Of a stretch of DNA of 64,000 bases, positions 1-11,721 are shown one piece after another. Both the position numbers and the translations under genes were made by a program. Origin of the DNA: Elysia chlorotica (taxonomy: Eukaryota; Mollusca; Gastropoda; Plakobranchidae); NCBI GenBank assembly GCA_003991915.1, contig RQTK01000012.1, forward strand, positions 109,549-173,548, in the 5' to 3' direction. Within the stretch, counting starts at the first letter, position 1; every line of letters begins with the position of its first letter. The notes beneath the pieces were generated by a model that saw only the letters and a program-made list of their open reading frames with translations, was not told where the DNA came from and ran no database searches.

Positions 1-1200
1 GGGGAATATATTATTTATTGCACTGAGAGGGGGGCTCAGCAACCTGTCATTCTTCTTTAAATTGAGCTTTGTTTAAAAAAGATGAAACTAAATATTCGTT
101 TCTACACATCTTCAAAAAAGTTTGAGCGGGCATTTAGTACTTAGTACTCGCGTTTGACTCCTTCAAAAATATTTAATTCGATGACAGGTTAATATTTAAG
201 TTAAAGGGTCAAATATTAGGCTAACTCAAACTCTGTCACTGTAACACAGTGTAAACAGAAGTATGTTTATATGTTAAATAACAACGGAGTCTCGCGATAG
301 AAATCGCAGAAATACAGTAGAGAAGCAAGTGACACGACGCTCTTTAATACAATCATCGGACTTTAGTTTTCAAAGAAATTTATCTCACACTTCCATCATA
401 ACGCTGAATGGAGTTTGCTGAGAAAAAAAAATGCTTAGAAGTTGAGAGAGCCTCAAGAATGAATAGACACTTTTATTAAAAATTAATGCATATTTTTTGT
501 AGCGACTGTAATGTATAACTAATGGAGAATGCAGTGTAATTCAGTGTATAACTAACGGAGATGTGAAGTGGCAACCACGACAAGTTGAGAATAACGTATC
601 CTGATTAGCACACAAATAGGCCTAGAAACTCATCCATGTCACATTCGTGCAGAATAACATCCATTCTCAATGAGACGCAGTGTGCAGACATAGACACAGA
701 TTTCCATAATTCTTCGGCAGACAAGATGTTTCTTCTTTGTGATCAAGTAAAAGCGAAAGTTATCATTTTTTTTTCGCCAGCATAGGTGTCTGAGATGTTC
801 TTATTGTGCCCCCCCTCTCCCTTTCCTCCTTTCTTGGTACCCCCTCATTGCATTTCATTAACTTTATTCTCGTTTTTGATAGATCCAAAAGCTTCACGGC
901 CTAAGTCCGCTCTCCTTTTCTAACCAGAGCAAAAATAGTTTGTCTGGTAAAGCAACGGAGATTATGCTTGTGTCCTTTTAGAGTCTGTGTCTTATGGGAA
1001 CTGAGAACATAATGACACTGACGTCACCTTCTCGTTATTTTGGTTCATTTTTCACAAGGTTTATGGCTGCTTCATTAATTGCCACCTTCCAATATTTTAT
1101 TACAAACTTTTCCTGTGTAGTGTTGGGTGAACTTCAGACACAGAGAATCTGGACCGAGGTCTCACAGTGCACATCAATTTGAACGTTCACCATTCCTGAC
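1..1200. other. unique AT-rich DNA, no gene recognised
   Basis: Mixed-complexity sequence with short T and A runs and a C-rich patch near 811-845. The only open frame over 60 codons (994-1182) has no recognisable domain and no splice context. I see no coding or RNA gene here. Confidence 0.5.
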
Positions 1201-1235
1201 CTCGGCCAAAGTGTTACACTGGTAGCTTTTGATAA

Positions 1236-1443
1236 AGCTACAAGTAAAATAATACAAAAAGAGATAAAGGTTGAGGTTATCCGATTTAAAAGCGTATGCG
1301 GTCTAGCGTCAATCATATGTACCTCACACTCACGTGAGCTACAAGTAAAATAATAAGGAAAGAGATTGAGGTTGAGGCATAGATATATAACTGGTATTTA
1401 TATATACATGTATGGGTTGAGGTTATCCGATTTAAAAGCGTAG
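1236..1443. repeat. split local duplication
   Basis: A segment of about 60 bp (1236-1296) recurs in two pieces. Its left half (AGCTACAAGTAAAATAATA) is repeated from 1337, and its right half (GGTTGAGGTTATCCGATTTA) from 1415. An AT-rich insert of roughly 32 bp containing TATATATACATGTATG lies between the two halves of the second copy. Noncoding. Confidence 0.75.
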
Positions 1444-1564
1444 CAGCCTCTATGCTTCGTCTCTCTCAGCACAGGTAGAGAAGTCCAGGACTTGAGCTGT
1501 TCACGTTACGTCCAACTGCGCAGAGATAAGGGCTCACCATAGATCTATAAATAGCTATTTATGT

Positions 1565-1830
1565 ATGGAACAGCTAGGACCCGTCGTCTGGCACCGCGAT
1601 TCTCAACTGACATTGACTGCATTGCTCACGTAATCAGCGCGTCTCTTTAGGTCTGGGCTTTTCTCATCGCTCGTTGACTCCATGTTGACTTAGTGCAGGC
1701 TAGAGCTTTGATTGGATGTTTGGGCACATTGCGCTACCTGCGCTGCTGCTGTGCCAGTGATAGGGATACACAATGCAGTCAATGTCAGTTGAGAATCGCG
1801 GTGCCAGACGACGGGTCCTAGCTGTTCCAT
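1565..1830. repeat. 60-bp perfect inverted repeat with 146-bp spacer
   Basis: The arm at 1565-1624 (starting ATGGAACAGCTAGGACCCGT) is, by my reading, the exact reverse complement of 1771-1830. The spacer at 1625-1770 is unique. Neither arm resembles a transposon terminus I know, and the identity stops abruptly at both ends. The DNA or a transcript could fold into a long hairpin. Open frames here on both strands are by-products of the palindrome and of a T/G-rich tract at 1881-2030. Confidence 0.9.
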
Positions 1831-4342
1831 GGACTGGCTCACCATCATACACAATGGCTTGTACAGTTTTGGCCAGCCGGGTTTTTTTTTTATTTTGTTT
1901 TGTTGTTGTTGTTCTTTGTTGTTTTCTTGTGTTCGGGATTTTGTTTGTTTGTCTGGTGAGGGTTTTTGTTTTGTTTTTGTTTTTAGTTCCAAAGCTTGGT
2001 TTTTTTTATTTGGGGTTTTTTTTTTTGTATGCGGAGTTTCGTCGCAGTCGAGTTTCGTTTTATGAGGTGGCGGGGAGTTAAAATTTATTGATTCTACCTC
2101 GGCGGATGTGGTTTTATCAGGAGTTAAGTAACCTAGTTGGGTGTCATGAGCTCCCCTCTTATAAAAGGTTTTGATACGCGCATCAAACTCTAGCAGACCA
2201 ACGAGTTGTGCTAAACAGACATATCTAATGTTTACAAGGGAACATGAAGCACGCAGCCGGAAACAATTCTCTACACAGTGACTTCATGGCGGTTATTGCT
2301 TGGTAACAGAGCGCGCGTCTTCCAACAAAGGGGGATAACCTTTTTTTGGGCATTCACAGAAACAAATGGCAAGCTGTTGTGATGTCTGCTGGAGATCCTA
2401 TCGACGAACATGGCGACGGATACAAGTAACAAGTAACAAGTAACAGTCCAGAAGTGTTTTTCCCATCATGAGGTTTTCCTATTGGATGATGCCCAGGAAG
2501 TCATGAAACGATAACATCCCTTCCTACTTCCTCACAACAGCTGTGCTTGATGCCAATCCTTTGAAATGAAAGTCGGCATGTGCTGCGAGTGGCTCAGTAG
2601 GCAGGGCGGCCAGTCTTCAGGTGGTGGGTGGGAAAACCCGCGACAGTAGTCCCGCACTCAAACTCACACATACACAGAATGTGGCATCATGTCGCCAATA
2701 CAATGTGTTTAAAAAACGTAAATGTTTGGTCCCGGTATTAGAAATTTGTTACACTGAAAACACTAATTATTTCATTGGCATTGTTTCTGCTTCTGTCGAT
2801 TTTCTGTTGGGGCTGGTCGTGGTGTTTATTTTCTTAAATGTTTTGCTTGTGACTTAAATACGTAAATGGAGCTTTGTAATAGATCAAAAGGAAAATATAA
2901 CTTACAAATTCTCGTCTTGTTTCTTGGTTGACATTTCACCATTGTGTAAGATATTTGACATAACAAGAAAGGTTTCCTTCTTTTCATTACAACTTCTTGT
3001 CTTTCGATATGAAAAAAGTGTTGTTTTTTTTCGTGTTTTTTGTGTTGAAAGAGATTTTCTTCCCTTTCAATTGTTCATACCAAGAATAACCTATAACATA
3101 ACAAGTATTAATAGTTTTGGAAAACTGTAAACCATTGTAGTCCTCGATGCTTGACTGTACAGTCTCAAAAAATGACTGATGGTAAAGAGGGCTTAAAACA
3201 TTTTCCTCCATTTATTTCCCTTGTAAACCCCAATATTACCTATTTTTTCTTACCTTAAAACTATTTTGGGTAGGTCTTGCTTATGTTGATATGTTTTTTT
3301 AGATACGCATACGAAAAACAACCGAGCTTTATTCTTGGCAAATACCCACGAATGGCAGTAGAGCACAATACAGCTTAGCGAAGCATTATGAAACAGTCAC
3401 TTATTTCTCCTAAAACATATTTGAAATCGCCTCATCATTTTTATTAGAAAACTGTTGTCCTGTTCCAAGACAGTGAACATTGAGATCAATTTATAACAAA
3501 CTTAGCTCTGTTCTCATTTTCCACTAAACAGAGGTGCGGAAAGCTATACATCGATGCACATTGATAATTTGTATACCCCACTTTAACCCTTACTGAAAAA
3601 TCGTGTTTTCTTGGTGACATTTTTTTGGAAGCCTCTATTTTGACGCATGCGTTCCATGGTGTTTATTTTGCTAGCTAAAGACTCAAAATACCATAACTAA
3701 AACTTATTTAAAAATTCTATTCAATGTTACCTGAATATGAAACGGGTATAAAGATAAGTGAAAAACTCAAATTCAGTTTACATCTAAATCTAAAGATCAT
3801 CTCTTTCACGATGAAGACTTCAGACAGAAATCTCAAACATTAAATTTTCGAGCTAAGAACGTTTTGAGGACCACAGTGAATTAAATTCAAAGTCCAGTTC
3901 AATGGCGGGTTAAAGTTTCAATCTGTAGGTCAACAACGTAGTTCGAAGTATGAAAATTGAGGATGACTATTGGGATCGGTGTTTAAAGAGCAAAATGGAC
4001 TTACTTGAAACATATGTTAATGTGGAAGCCTTGGCGGTGCCGTGTTAATGTGACTAATTAAGGCAAACCAAGCAAAGACCAGGGTCTGTTCTTTTTTTTT
4101 TTAATCAGATCAAATTTTGTTTCAATTTTTTTTTCAGTCACTGCATTTGTGCGCTAGAGGATGTTTTCGTATTAAATTTGAAAAATGAGAAAGAATTGTT
4201 TAAAATGTCAAGTTTAAAAAACCACTGGAAACGGTAATTTTGGGGGTTACATATTGAACATACAGGATCTTTTGGAAATAAATAAACAACATTCTTTAGA
4301 ATGTAATCAATTTGGACATTAACATTTTTCTTTAAATCTATT
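1831..4342. other. gene-free DNA with T/G-rich tract
   Basis: A T/G-rich stretch at about 1880-2030 produces spurious frames. A short three-fold repeat (ACAAGTA) lies at 2424-2446. A canonical TATAAAAGG sits at 2160-2168 with no supportable downstream gene. The segment near 2588-2650 (GTGGCTCAGTAGGCAG) faintly resembles a tRNA A box, but no B box follows. The rest is unremarkable AT-rich sequence. Confidence 0.4.
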
Positions 4343-4355
4343 CACCATGTCGAAG

Positions 4356-4614
4356 TTGGTTGGTTGGTTGGTTGGGTTTTAACGTCCAACGTCAGCAACT
4401 TATAGGCTATATCGTGGACGGGCCCCAAGACGGACGTCTGACAATTTTATGTGCTGCCACACACGAGACAGGGTGGGGATACCATGACTCCTGTCTCAGC
4501 CGGTCACATTATACTGACACCGACCCAACCAGTAGGGATTGCAACAGCCAGGATTCGAACTCGGGACCTTTTGCGTCGGAAGCCGATGTTCTACCCCTGG
4601 GCCACCGCGCCCCC
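4356..4614 (-). mobile_element. tRNA-derived SINE, full length, with target-site duplication
   Basis: On the minus strand the element reads from a tRNA-like head (A box near 4600, B box GGATTCGAACTCGGGACC at about 4551-4568 as seen on the plus strand) through a conserved body (CCATGACTCCTGTCTCAGCC; GACGGACGTCTGACAATTTT) to a tail ending in a CCAAC repeat at 4356. CACCATGTCGAAG occurs on both sides (4343-4355 and 4615-4627), a 13-bp target-site duplication marking retroposition. The intact duplication suggests a fairly young copy. Confidence 0.92.
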
Positions 4615-4721
4615 CACCATGTCGAAGAACTGTGTCGAAGTTTCAAAGTCCAATCAACTTCATGTCACAAGATTGAGTATTATTTTTCAAGGAAATATTA
4701 TTGGCGAGAGAAACTAAACTT

Positions 4722-4985
<264 letters not shown>

Positions 4986-5261
4986 AGAATTTTTAAAAAC
5001 AGAAATCTCTGGCAGTACATGCAGCGGTGTTATACGTTCAGATCCCTACTAAGGCTACTGTTAAATGGTACAAATCACGCTTAACGGGGTGTCTAAGTTT
5101 AAGACACGGTTGTAGCTTCTAGCCTCTTCCCGTTGTTATAGCATTACAATAAGGCTAAAGTCATGTGTAAATTAACAAGGTTCAGACATACAGAAAAAAA
5201 AATCAGAAAGGTAAAAAAAAAGGAAGCAGGCACAGGCCATATTTACAGGTGACCTGAGGTG

Positions 5262-5939
5262 NNNNNNNNNNNNNNNNNNNNNNNNNNNNNNNNNNNNNNN
5301 NNNNNNNNNNNNNNNNNNNNNNNNNNNNNNNNNNNNNNNNNNNNNNNNNNNNNNNNNNNNNNNNNNNNNNNNNNNNNNNNNNNNNNNNNNNNNNNNNNNN
5401 NNNNNNNNNNNNNNNNNNNNNNNNNNNNNNNNNNNNNNNNNNNNNNNNNNNNNNNNNNNNNNNNNNNNNNNNNNNNNNNNNNNNNNNNNNNNNNNNNNNN
5501 NNNNNNNNNNNNNNNNNNNNNNNNNNNNNNNNNNNNNNNNNNNNNNNNNNNNNNNNNNNNNNNNNNNNNNNNNNNNNNNNNNNNNNNNNNNNNNNNNNNN
5601 NNNNNNNNNNNNNNNNNNNNNNNNNNNNNNNNNNNNNNNNNNNNNNNNNNNNNNNNNNNNNNNNNNNNNNNNNNNNNNNNNNNNNNNNNNNNNNNNNNNN
5701 NNNNNNNNNNNNNNNNNNNNNNNNNNNNNNNNNNNNNNNNNNNNNNNNNNNNNNNNNNNNNNNNNNNNNNNNNNNNNNNNNNNNNNNNNNNNNNNNNNNN
5801 NNNNNNNNNNNNNNNNNNNNNNNNNNNNNNNNNNNNNNNNNNNNNNNNNNNNNNNNNNNNNNNNNNNNNNNNNNNNNNNNNNNNNNNNNNNNNNNNNNNN
5901 NNNNNNNNNNNNNNNNNNNNNNNNNNNNNNNNNNNNNNN
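5262..5939. other. assembly gap (678 N)
   Basis: A run of N. Its right edge is directly joined to a (GAT)n array, so the missing bases probably include more of that array. Nothing can be said about the content. Confidence 0.99.
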
Positions 5940-6008
<69 letters not shown>

Positions 6009-6009
6009 A

Positions 6010-6047
<38 letters not shown>

Positions 6048-6067
6048 AATAATAATAATAATAATAA
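5940..6067. repeat. (GAT)n then (AAT)n microsatellite
   Basis: About 35 GAT units with one interruption at 6007-6012, followed by AAT units. The poly-Asp frame it gives is not a gene. Confidence 0.95.
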
Positions 6068-7319
6068 ATTAACTACTGCTGAGGTAGTAGGAATGGCTAT
6101 GGTGGGTAGGTGGTGGACTTTGGAGCTGCAATAGCCACGGTAGTATAGGAATTGTGGAACAATACTTACTTAATTAGAATACCAATAGGGTAATACCCCC
6201 GGTTTTAACTATACACCTCTATTAGCTGCGCCTCTTTCATCAATCTCCCACCTCACATTAAAAATAAAATTAAATGTATAAACCTAACCTTACCCGCCCC
6301 CCTAGCGTAGAAGGCAAGGTTTGTCTTCTCTGTCTCAACCTATCCTCTCTTTCCACTTTAGAACCTCCGAACTTAGGGAACCCCATACATAAGAGGACCT
6401 AGTCTCGTAGTAATAAAATGGACTAGCATAGGATCTATCATGTCTTGCCTTCCTGATGAGTTTTTGTCTTCTGTCAGCGCCGCCTGTCGCCGTATAGGAC
6501 CCTCCAGGGGAACCTAGGAGACGTTAAACCCGGAGAGAGGGAGAGAACTCTCTCCATCGCTCTATAGAGAACATTTCGTACGGAAAAGAGACGAAGAGCA
6601 ATACTGTGACGGCGTGAAAGGATCAGTTTGGAGGAAGGATGTCTAGACAGTGGACAGTTAACATGCTGAGTAATGCATAAAGCCATAAAAACGATGGGAT
6701 TTCCCCGTTGAACGGTGCACAAAGGTAAAACTGAGTGGGACTTCCCCATCAAGTATACTTAGATGCGGAGAATGTCACTGAAAAACTGGGATTTTCTAAA
6801 CCGCAAACTAGGCAAATAGATGAGATCAGCAAGTTTGTCTCAGCTGATCCACGCAGGTGTTGGTGGTACCAGTAGACTAAATAATCATAGGATACAATTG
6901 TAGCTTTTTCTCAAAGAAAAGCTTTCCACTAAACAGGAAGCCACATGCATCTCCAAAAATCCTGGAGCCAAAATTATTCCATTTGCTAGGTACCCATCAC
7001 TTTAACTAAGTACTAAAACTAAGAGAAGCAATCCGTTTTTCTGAGTTAGAACAATTTATTAATTTTGAACTTTTTTTTTAATTGCACACCACGACAAAAA
7101 AAATAAATGCTAAACGTTCTGTTGTTTCCAAAATTGTTGAAAATGTCAGATTTTCACTTGTTTACGCAAGTAAATTTTTTTGCGAGTTTGTCTCCTTAAA
7201 TGCTAAATATTCGTCAGTGGAATTTCTCCACATGCCCTGTAAAGTGGCAAAACTTCAAGATGCGACTAGAGAGCAACATGTTTTTAAAATACATGCATGT
7301 ACATCTTTATACTAAGGCT
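6068..7319. other. unannotated intergenic DNA
   Basis: Moderately complex sequence. Frames at 6474-6752 (minus) and 7082-7315 (plus) have no domain or splice context I recognise. No gene called. Confidence 0.4.
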
Positions 7320-7329
7320 TCAGTTATTC

Positions 7330-8175
7330 ACCCCCGATCTCAGAATAACCAAAAGGCTGCCCAAATTTTATTCTCATCCTCTCACCCTCACCCCCAGGGT
7401 GAGAATAACAAAAAGGCTGCCCACATTGTATTTTCATCCTCTCACCCTAACCCTTACACCTCTAAAATATAGATCTAGACCAGACTCATTGTTTTAAAAC
7501 TACTCAGTTCAGAACAGACATTTTGTTATTGTTTTTGTTGTTGTTGTTGCTGTTGTTGTTGTTGTTCTTCTTCTTCTTCTTCTTCTTCTTCTTCTTCTTC
7601 TTCTTCTTGTTCTTCTTCCTGTGTTGTTGTTGTTGTTGTTGTTGTTGTTTGTTGTTGTTGTTGCTGTTGCTGCTGCTACTGCTGCTGCTTATTCTTTCCT
7701 TTATTTTTATTTGAGCTTGGATGTTTGGTAGCAGAGCCAAACACCCTATAGATCTAGATTATATGTCCAGATTAAAAGATCTAACTTGTAGATATTATAG
7801 ATTTTGAACCTAAATCGAAATCTAGTTGAAATTTGAGAATGCTCACTAGATTCTTCTACTGTACCAGAAATCTTGATCTAGGTTCGGGAGGAGAAAGAAG
7901 AATTTGGGTGGAGAAGTTAGTGAGATTCAAAATGGAGAGAAAAGGGGGTAATGATACAATTGTAAAGATAGATCTACACACGGTATATATGTAGTAAAAA
8001 ATCAACAAATCTTGTCCATACTGTCTAAAGGTGTATCATTGAGAGGGGGGTGAGAATAACATTTTTAAAAGGTTTTCACTGTTCTCACCCACAGGGGTAA
8101 CAATAACTAAACCTGGGGGTGAGAATAATGAAACCTGTTTATTCGCACCTCGGGGATGAGAAAAATCACGCCGTG
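7330..8175. repeat. scattered GGGTGAGAATAA motif cluster
   Basis: A 66-bp tandem pair lies at about 7346-7465, each copy with AGAATAAC(C/A)AAAAGGCTGCC. Related GGTGAGAATAA or reverse-complement TTCTCACCC motifs recur near 8050, 8083, 8118 and 8156. Several are arranged head to head around CACCC..GGGTG, which suggests an old palindromic (MITE-like) repeat, though I cannot define its ends. Confidence 0.45.
7523..7690. repeat. compound (TTG)/(TTC)/(TGC) microsatellite
   Basis: Blocks of TTG, then about 15 TTC units (7566-7615), TTG again, and finally TGC units. Long poly-Leu, poly-Phe and poly-Lys frames on both strands are repeat artefacts. Confidence 0.95.
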
Positions 8176-8873
8176 AACACAATCGAAAATCTGGGGTAAT
8201 TATCCGTTCGTTTGTCAGCCTTAACCGTCTTGGGCAAGACAGGCAAGAAATTTAATGAATTCTGTTAATTTAATGGAAAATGGTTTGCTCTATTTTTTTT
8301 ATACGTGGCCGATGATAATTTTAAAATGTTGACCAAAAGCATCCACACTGAAACAAAAAGAAGTTTATGGACAAGAAAACATGCACAAACTATTCATTAG
8401 CAGTTGACAAGGTCACCGAGTGACTGAGTCGCCGCTGTCCATTCACATGATTGGTCGATCCAATTGTTGTTTTCAATACCGAAACACAGATTGAAAACAG
8501 TCCTGGCTCAGTTCACATGATTGTAACAGACAGTGCAGTCATTGTACGAATATAAACTATATATTTGAAATAGTTGTACATTAATGAATCGCAGATTATG
8601 TTTCTTGTTGCCTTCAAATTTAAATGAACGTGGATATCGTTTGACATTTTGCCTGAAATAAAAGACGCAATGGTTCGTCCTAACCTTCTCTTTCAATGTC
8701 GAGGTTTTAGAAACAGTAAATAATTCACGTACATTGTATTATCTACGACGGTCGGTGCCAGGCGTCCACGTATCCTTTGTCGTCGTGAGGTCTGATGTTT
8801 ACGCATTGGTGACAGGCTCTGACGTCAGCCAAGCTCATTTCCGGAGGTTATATCCAGGACTCCGCATTCAGCA

Positions 8874-8962
8874 GGGGGGGGGGGGGGGGGGGGGCGGGAC
8901 AAAAAAAAAACGTGGGCGCGCGGACGCCGGCCAGGGCGGCTGGGGGGGGGGGGGGGGGGGGG
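8874..8962. repeat. twin G21 homopolymer tracts
   Basis: Two runs of 21 consecutive G (8874-8894 and 8942-8962) flank a GC-rich spacer with an A10 run. They have strong G-quadruplex potential. Exact lengths could be affected by sequencing error. Confidence 0.85.
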
Positions 8963-10680
8963 CGTGTCCGCTGAACAATCAAACCATACCTACCCAATGA
9001 CCAGACGCTCTCAGGCTATGCTTCCGTTGTTTTATGGTCTGTAATCAATCACCTTTTCCTTCTCTGTGTTCCTGATGACAATTATGACATTTACTCCATA
9101 TATTGGCTGTTAGTTAACTTTTTGATATTACCGTTGGACTTGGTTCTTCACTATTTTCGACGAATGAAAAGACACATATCACACATCATGCTCGTGTTCT
9201 CTCAGTTATTACCTATTTATAGAGATAGTCACGTAGATACGAGTGTTTTCCAATACATTTGTAGAAAGTTATTTTAAAATCATCATTTAGGTTACACTTT
9301 ACTTACCACATTGGAAACCCGCCATGTCTGCATATAATTATAGTCATGCTGTATGGAGGCGCTTTATCGCTGAGTCACTCTTCTTAAACTCAAATGCTTT
9401 GAGAACCTAGTGTGTTCATAAAATAAGACCTTGTTTAGTTGATTCTACCATACCACCCATATATGTATATATATAGATAGATATAGATATAGATATAGAT
9501 ATAGATATATTACATAGATGTATTTTTGAGCCTATCTTTATATTCTAAATTGGAGTATGCAGTTCTGTTAACCCACTTATTTTTAAATTGTCTATCTCCT
9601 ATTTCTTTTCTCTTCGTCCATATTACTTTTCTCTGTTGTGATCAGCAAATAAAGAAGTTTCCTGCATCTAAGTATTTGTCTAGCGCCTCAGCGTCTGAAA
9701 TCGATGCTCACGGCTTGACTTTCCAGACGACCTCTGACCTCTAGGTGTCGGCCATTTTGCTTGGCCCGAGATCGCGTCACTGGCTGGGTGTTCCTGTGTC
9801 GATCGCGTTGGTTTGATTTTTGTATGAATGGTTAGAACTTCTATTTGCATTTCTTTCTGTCTGTGTTTGACTTGTGCTTAATGTGCCTCTCCCCACTGGA
9901 AGCATGCTGTTATCATTATTCATACGGCCTTTACAGGAATAATTATGATAATTGTAACCCCATGCTGTGTGTAATTGATACAATTTACTGCACATATCGA
10001 CCTGTCTCTATGAGATACAAGTAACCAGAACAGAATAGCCGCGCCAAAAAAATGTGTATCTGTTGCCGAGAACGAATGACGTATTTGTTTTAATCATTTT
10101 TTCTGGTGGGGCAAATAAAAAAAAAACGTGCATGGTGTGAAACGTTCTCAATGTCGGCAGCACCTAGTACGCAATGCAGCAAGTTCGTAAAAACCAACAA
10201 AGAAGGTGATAGTAATTTATTTCTTTGCTGCTGCTGTTGGAGTTGTTGTCGTTTTTGTTGTCTCTTGAGGAAAGTTGTTTAGTTTATTGGTGTACTTTAA
10301 AATTGCGTGTCTCTCTGAGTTTAGTTATAGTTTATTGGTGTACTTTAAAATTGCGCCTCGTTTGATAAAGATGTAGTCAGCGCTTTTGGTACAAGAAAGA
10401 AAGCGTGCGTGTTGCTTTATCACGTGTGTGAGCAGTTGGTGAGATAGCCGCTACTGCTTTCTTTCTGAGGACCAGTGATATTCCAATTACATGTATATAC
10501 TAGATGTGCTAAGCAACGTGTCGATCACTAGACAGACAGGAAGCGACTGCCAGTCGAGATAAGACACCCACTCGCAGCATTTACACATACGCCTCGGTTT
10601 TATTTGATTTATTATTTATTTAAGCTAGAGGAACCATAATGAGAGCACAGCGATATGAGTGGTGTTAGCTATGTTGAGGA
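8963..10680. other. unannotated intergenic DNA
   Basis: A short (TATAGA)n-like tract lies at 9462-9508, and a 28-bp repeat (TAGTTTATTGGTGTACTTTA) occurs twice near 10280 and 10329. Small frames at 9526-9744 and 9777-9995 lack any recognisable domain. Nothing else seen. Confidence 0.4.
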
Positions 10681-10934
10681 GGGCGCGGTGGTCGAGGGGT
10701 AGAACATCGGCTTCCGACGCAAAAGGTCCCGAGTTTGAATCCTGGTTGTTGCGTTCCCTACTGGTTGGGTCGGTGTCAGTATGATGTGACCGGCTGAGAC
10801 AGGAGACATGGTATCCCCGCCCTGTCTCGTGTGTGGCAGCACATAAAATTGTCAGACGTCCGTCTTGGGGCCCGTCCACAATATAGCCTATATAGTGCGG
10901 CTGTTGGACGTTAAACCAACCAAACCCAACCCAA
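10681..10934 (+). mobile_element. tRNA-derived SINE, full length
   Basis: Head GGGCGCGGTGGTCGAGGGGT (A-box region 10689-10704), B box GGTCCCGAGTTTGAATCC at 10725-10742, then the shared body (GTATCCCCGCCCTGTCTCGT; GACGTCCGTCTTGGGGCCCG) and tail TTGGACGTTAAACCAACCAA. An imperfect target-site duplication of about 12 bp (AGCTATGTTGAG versus AGCTATAATGAG) flanks it. The 120-codon minus-strand frame is a SINE artefact. Confidence 0.92.
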
Positions 10935-11585
10935 GCTATAATGAGTCTTAGCCATTGTACATTCACTTGCTTAGCTTCACGGTACATGTATTTAAGTCAA
11001 TGAACAGTGTGTAGAAATTCACTGGAGAGCTAGATAACAGAGAGCTTTCAGAGAAGAAACACCCCTTTTCGCAAGTGAACAAATTATAATTATGAAATAT
11101 ATATTAATACTGTTCGCTTCTATTGCGATCAGAAAGTATACATTCCCAGTAAAATTTAATTAAATCGACGGTCAAGTCAAACAACAACAAAAAATAAACA
11201 GGAAAGGTAGTAAAAACAACTCGAGCAAACCGTTTACTGAATGATTATCACACGTTTCTAGTCGACATTAACATCTCGTCTCGCAAGTCCAGCCTCAGAG
11301 CTCGCACAAAGATGTTAGTGCAGAGGTCAATGCTTCAGAGGTCAAAGGTTAGGGCTTACACTGGTCTATGCCGTCTTGTACTACGACCTGAGAGGTCATT
11401 TTATTTTATGTACGCTTAGACTACGACGCGTCTGTGGACTCTCTCCAGAGTTTCAGAGCGAGATTTGACAAGTAAAATATGCCTTGGAGAGGCGTGGTTA
11501 TTTTCCATGCTGCTCTTTGGGCAAAAAATCAAAGGGTCACACAAACTCTTCTTGTGACGTATAACTATTTGTTTCGCAAATCTCT

Positions 11586-11721
11586 GCTGTACTGCGGAAA
11601 TCTCACAAACAGTTCAAGGTAACGCCCGCTGTACTGCGGAAATCTCACAAACAGTTCAAGGTAACGCCCGCTGTACTGCGGAAATCTCACAAACAGTTCA
11701 AGGTAACGCCCGCTGTACTGC
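11586..11721. repeat. 42-bp minisatellite, 3.2 copies
   Basis: Three essentially identical 42-bp units beginning GCTGTACTGCGGAAATCTCA, followed by a 10-bp partial unit. 42 is a multiple of three, but no open frame of note runs through it. Confidence 0.95.

Noticed and set aside
2160-2168. TATAAAAGG as a gene promoter
   Set aside because: No gene, exon or open frame of substance downstream.
5259-6134. 291-aa frame across N and (GAT)n; likewise 43311-44273
   Set aside because: Mostly unknown bases and trinucleotide repeat.
10625-10987. 120-aa minus-strand frame (and the similar 121-aa frame at 4360-4725)
   Set aside because: Lies within a SINE; the same peptide recurs wherever the SINE does.
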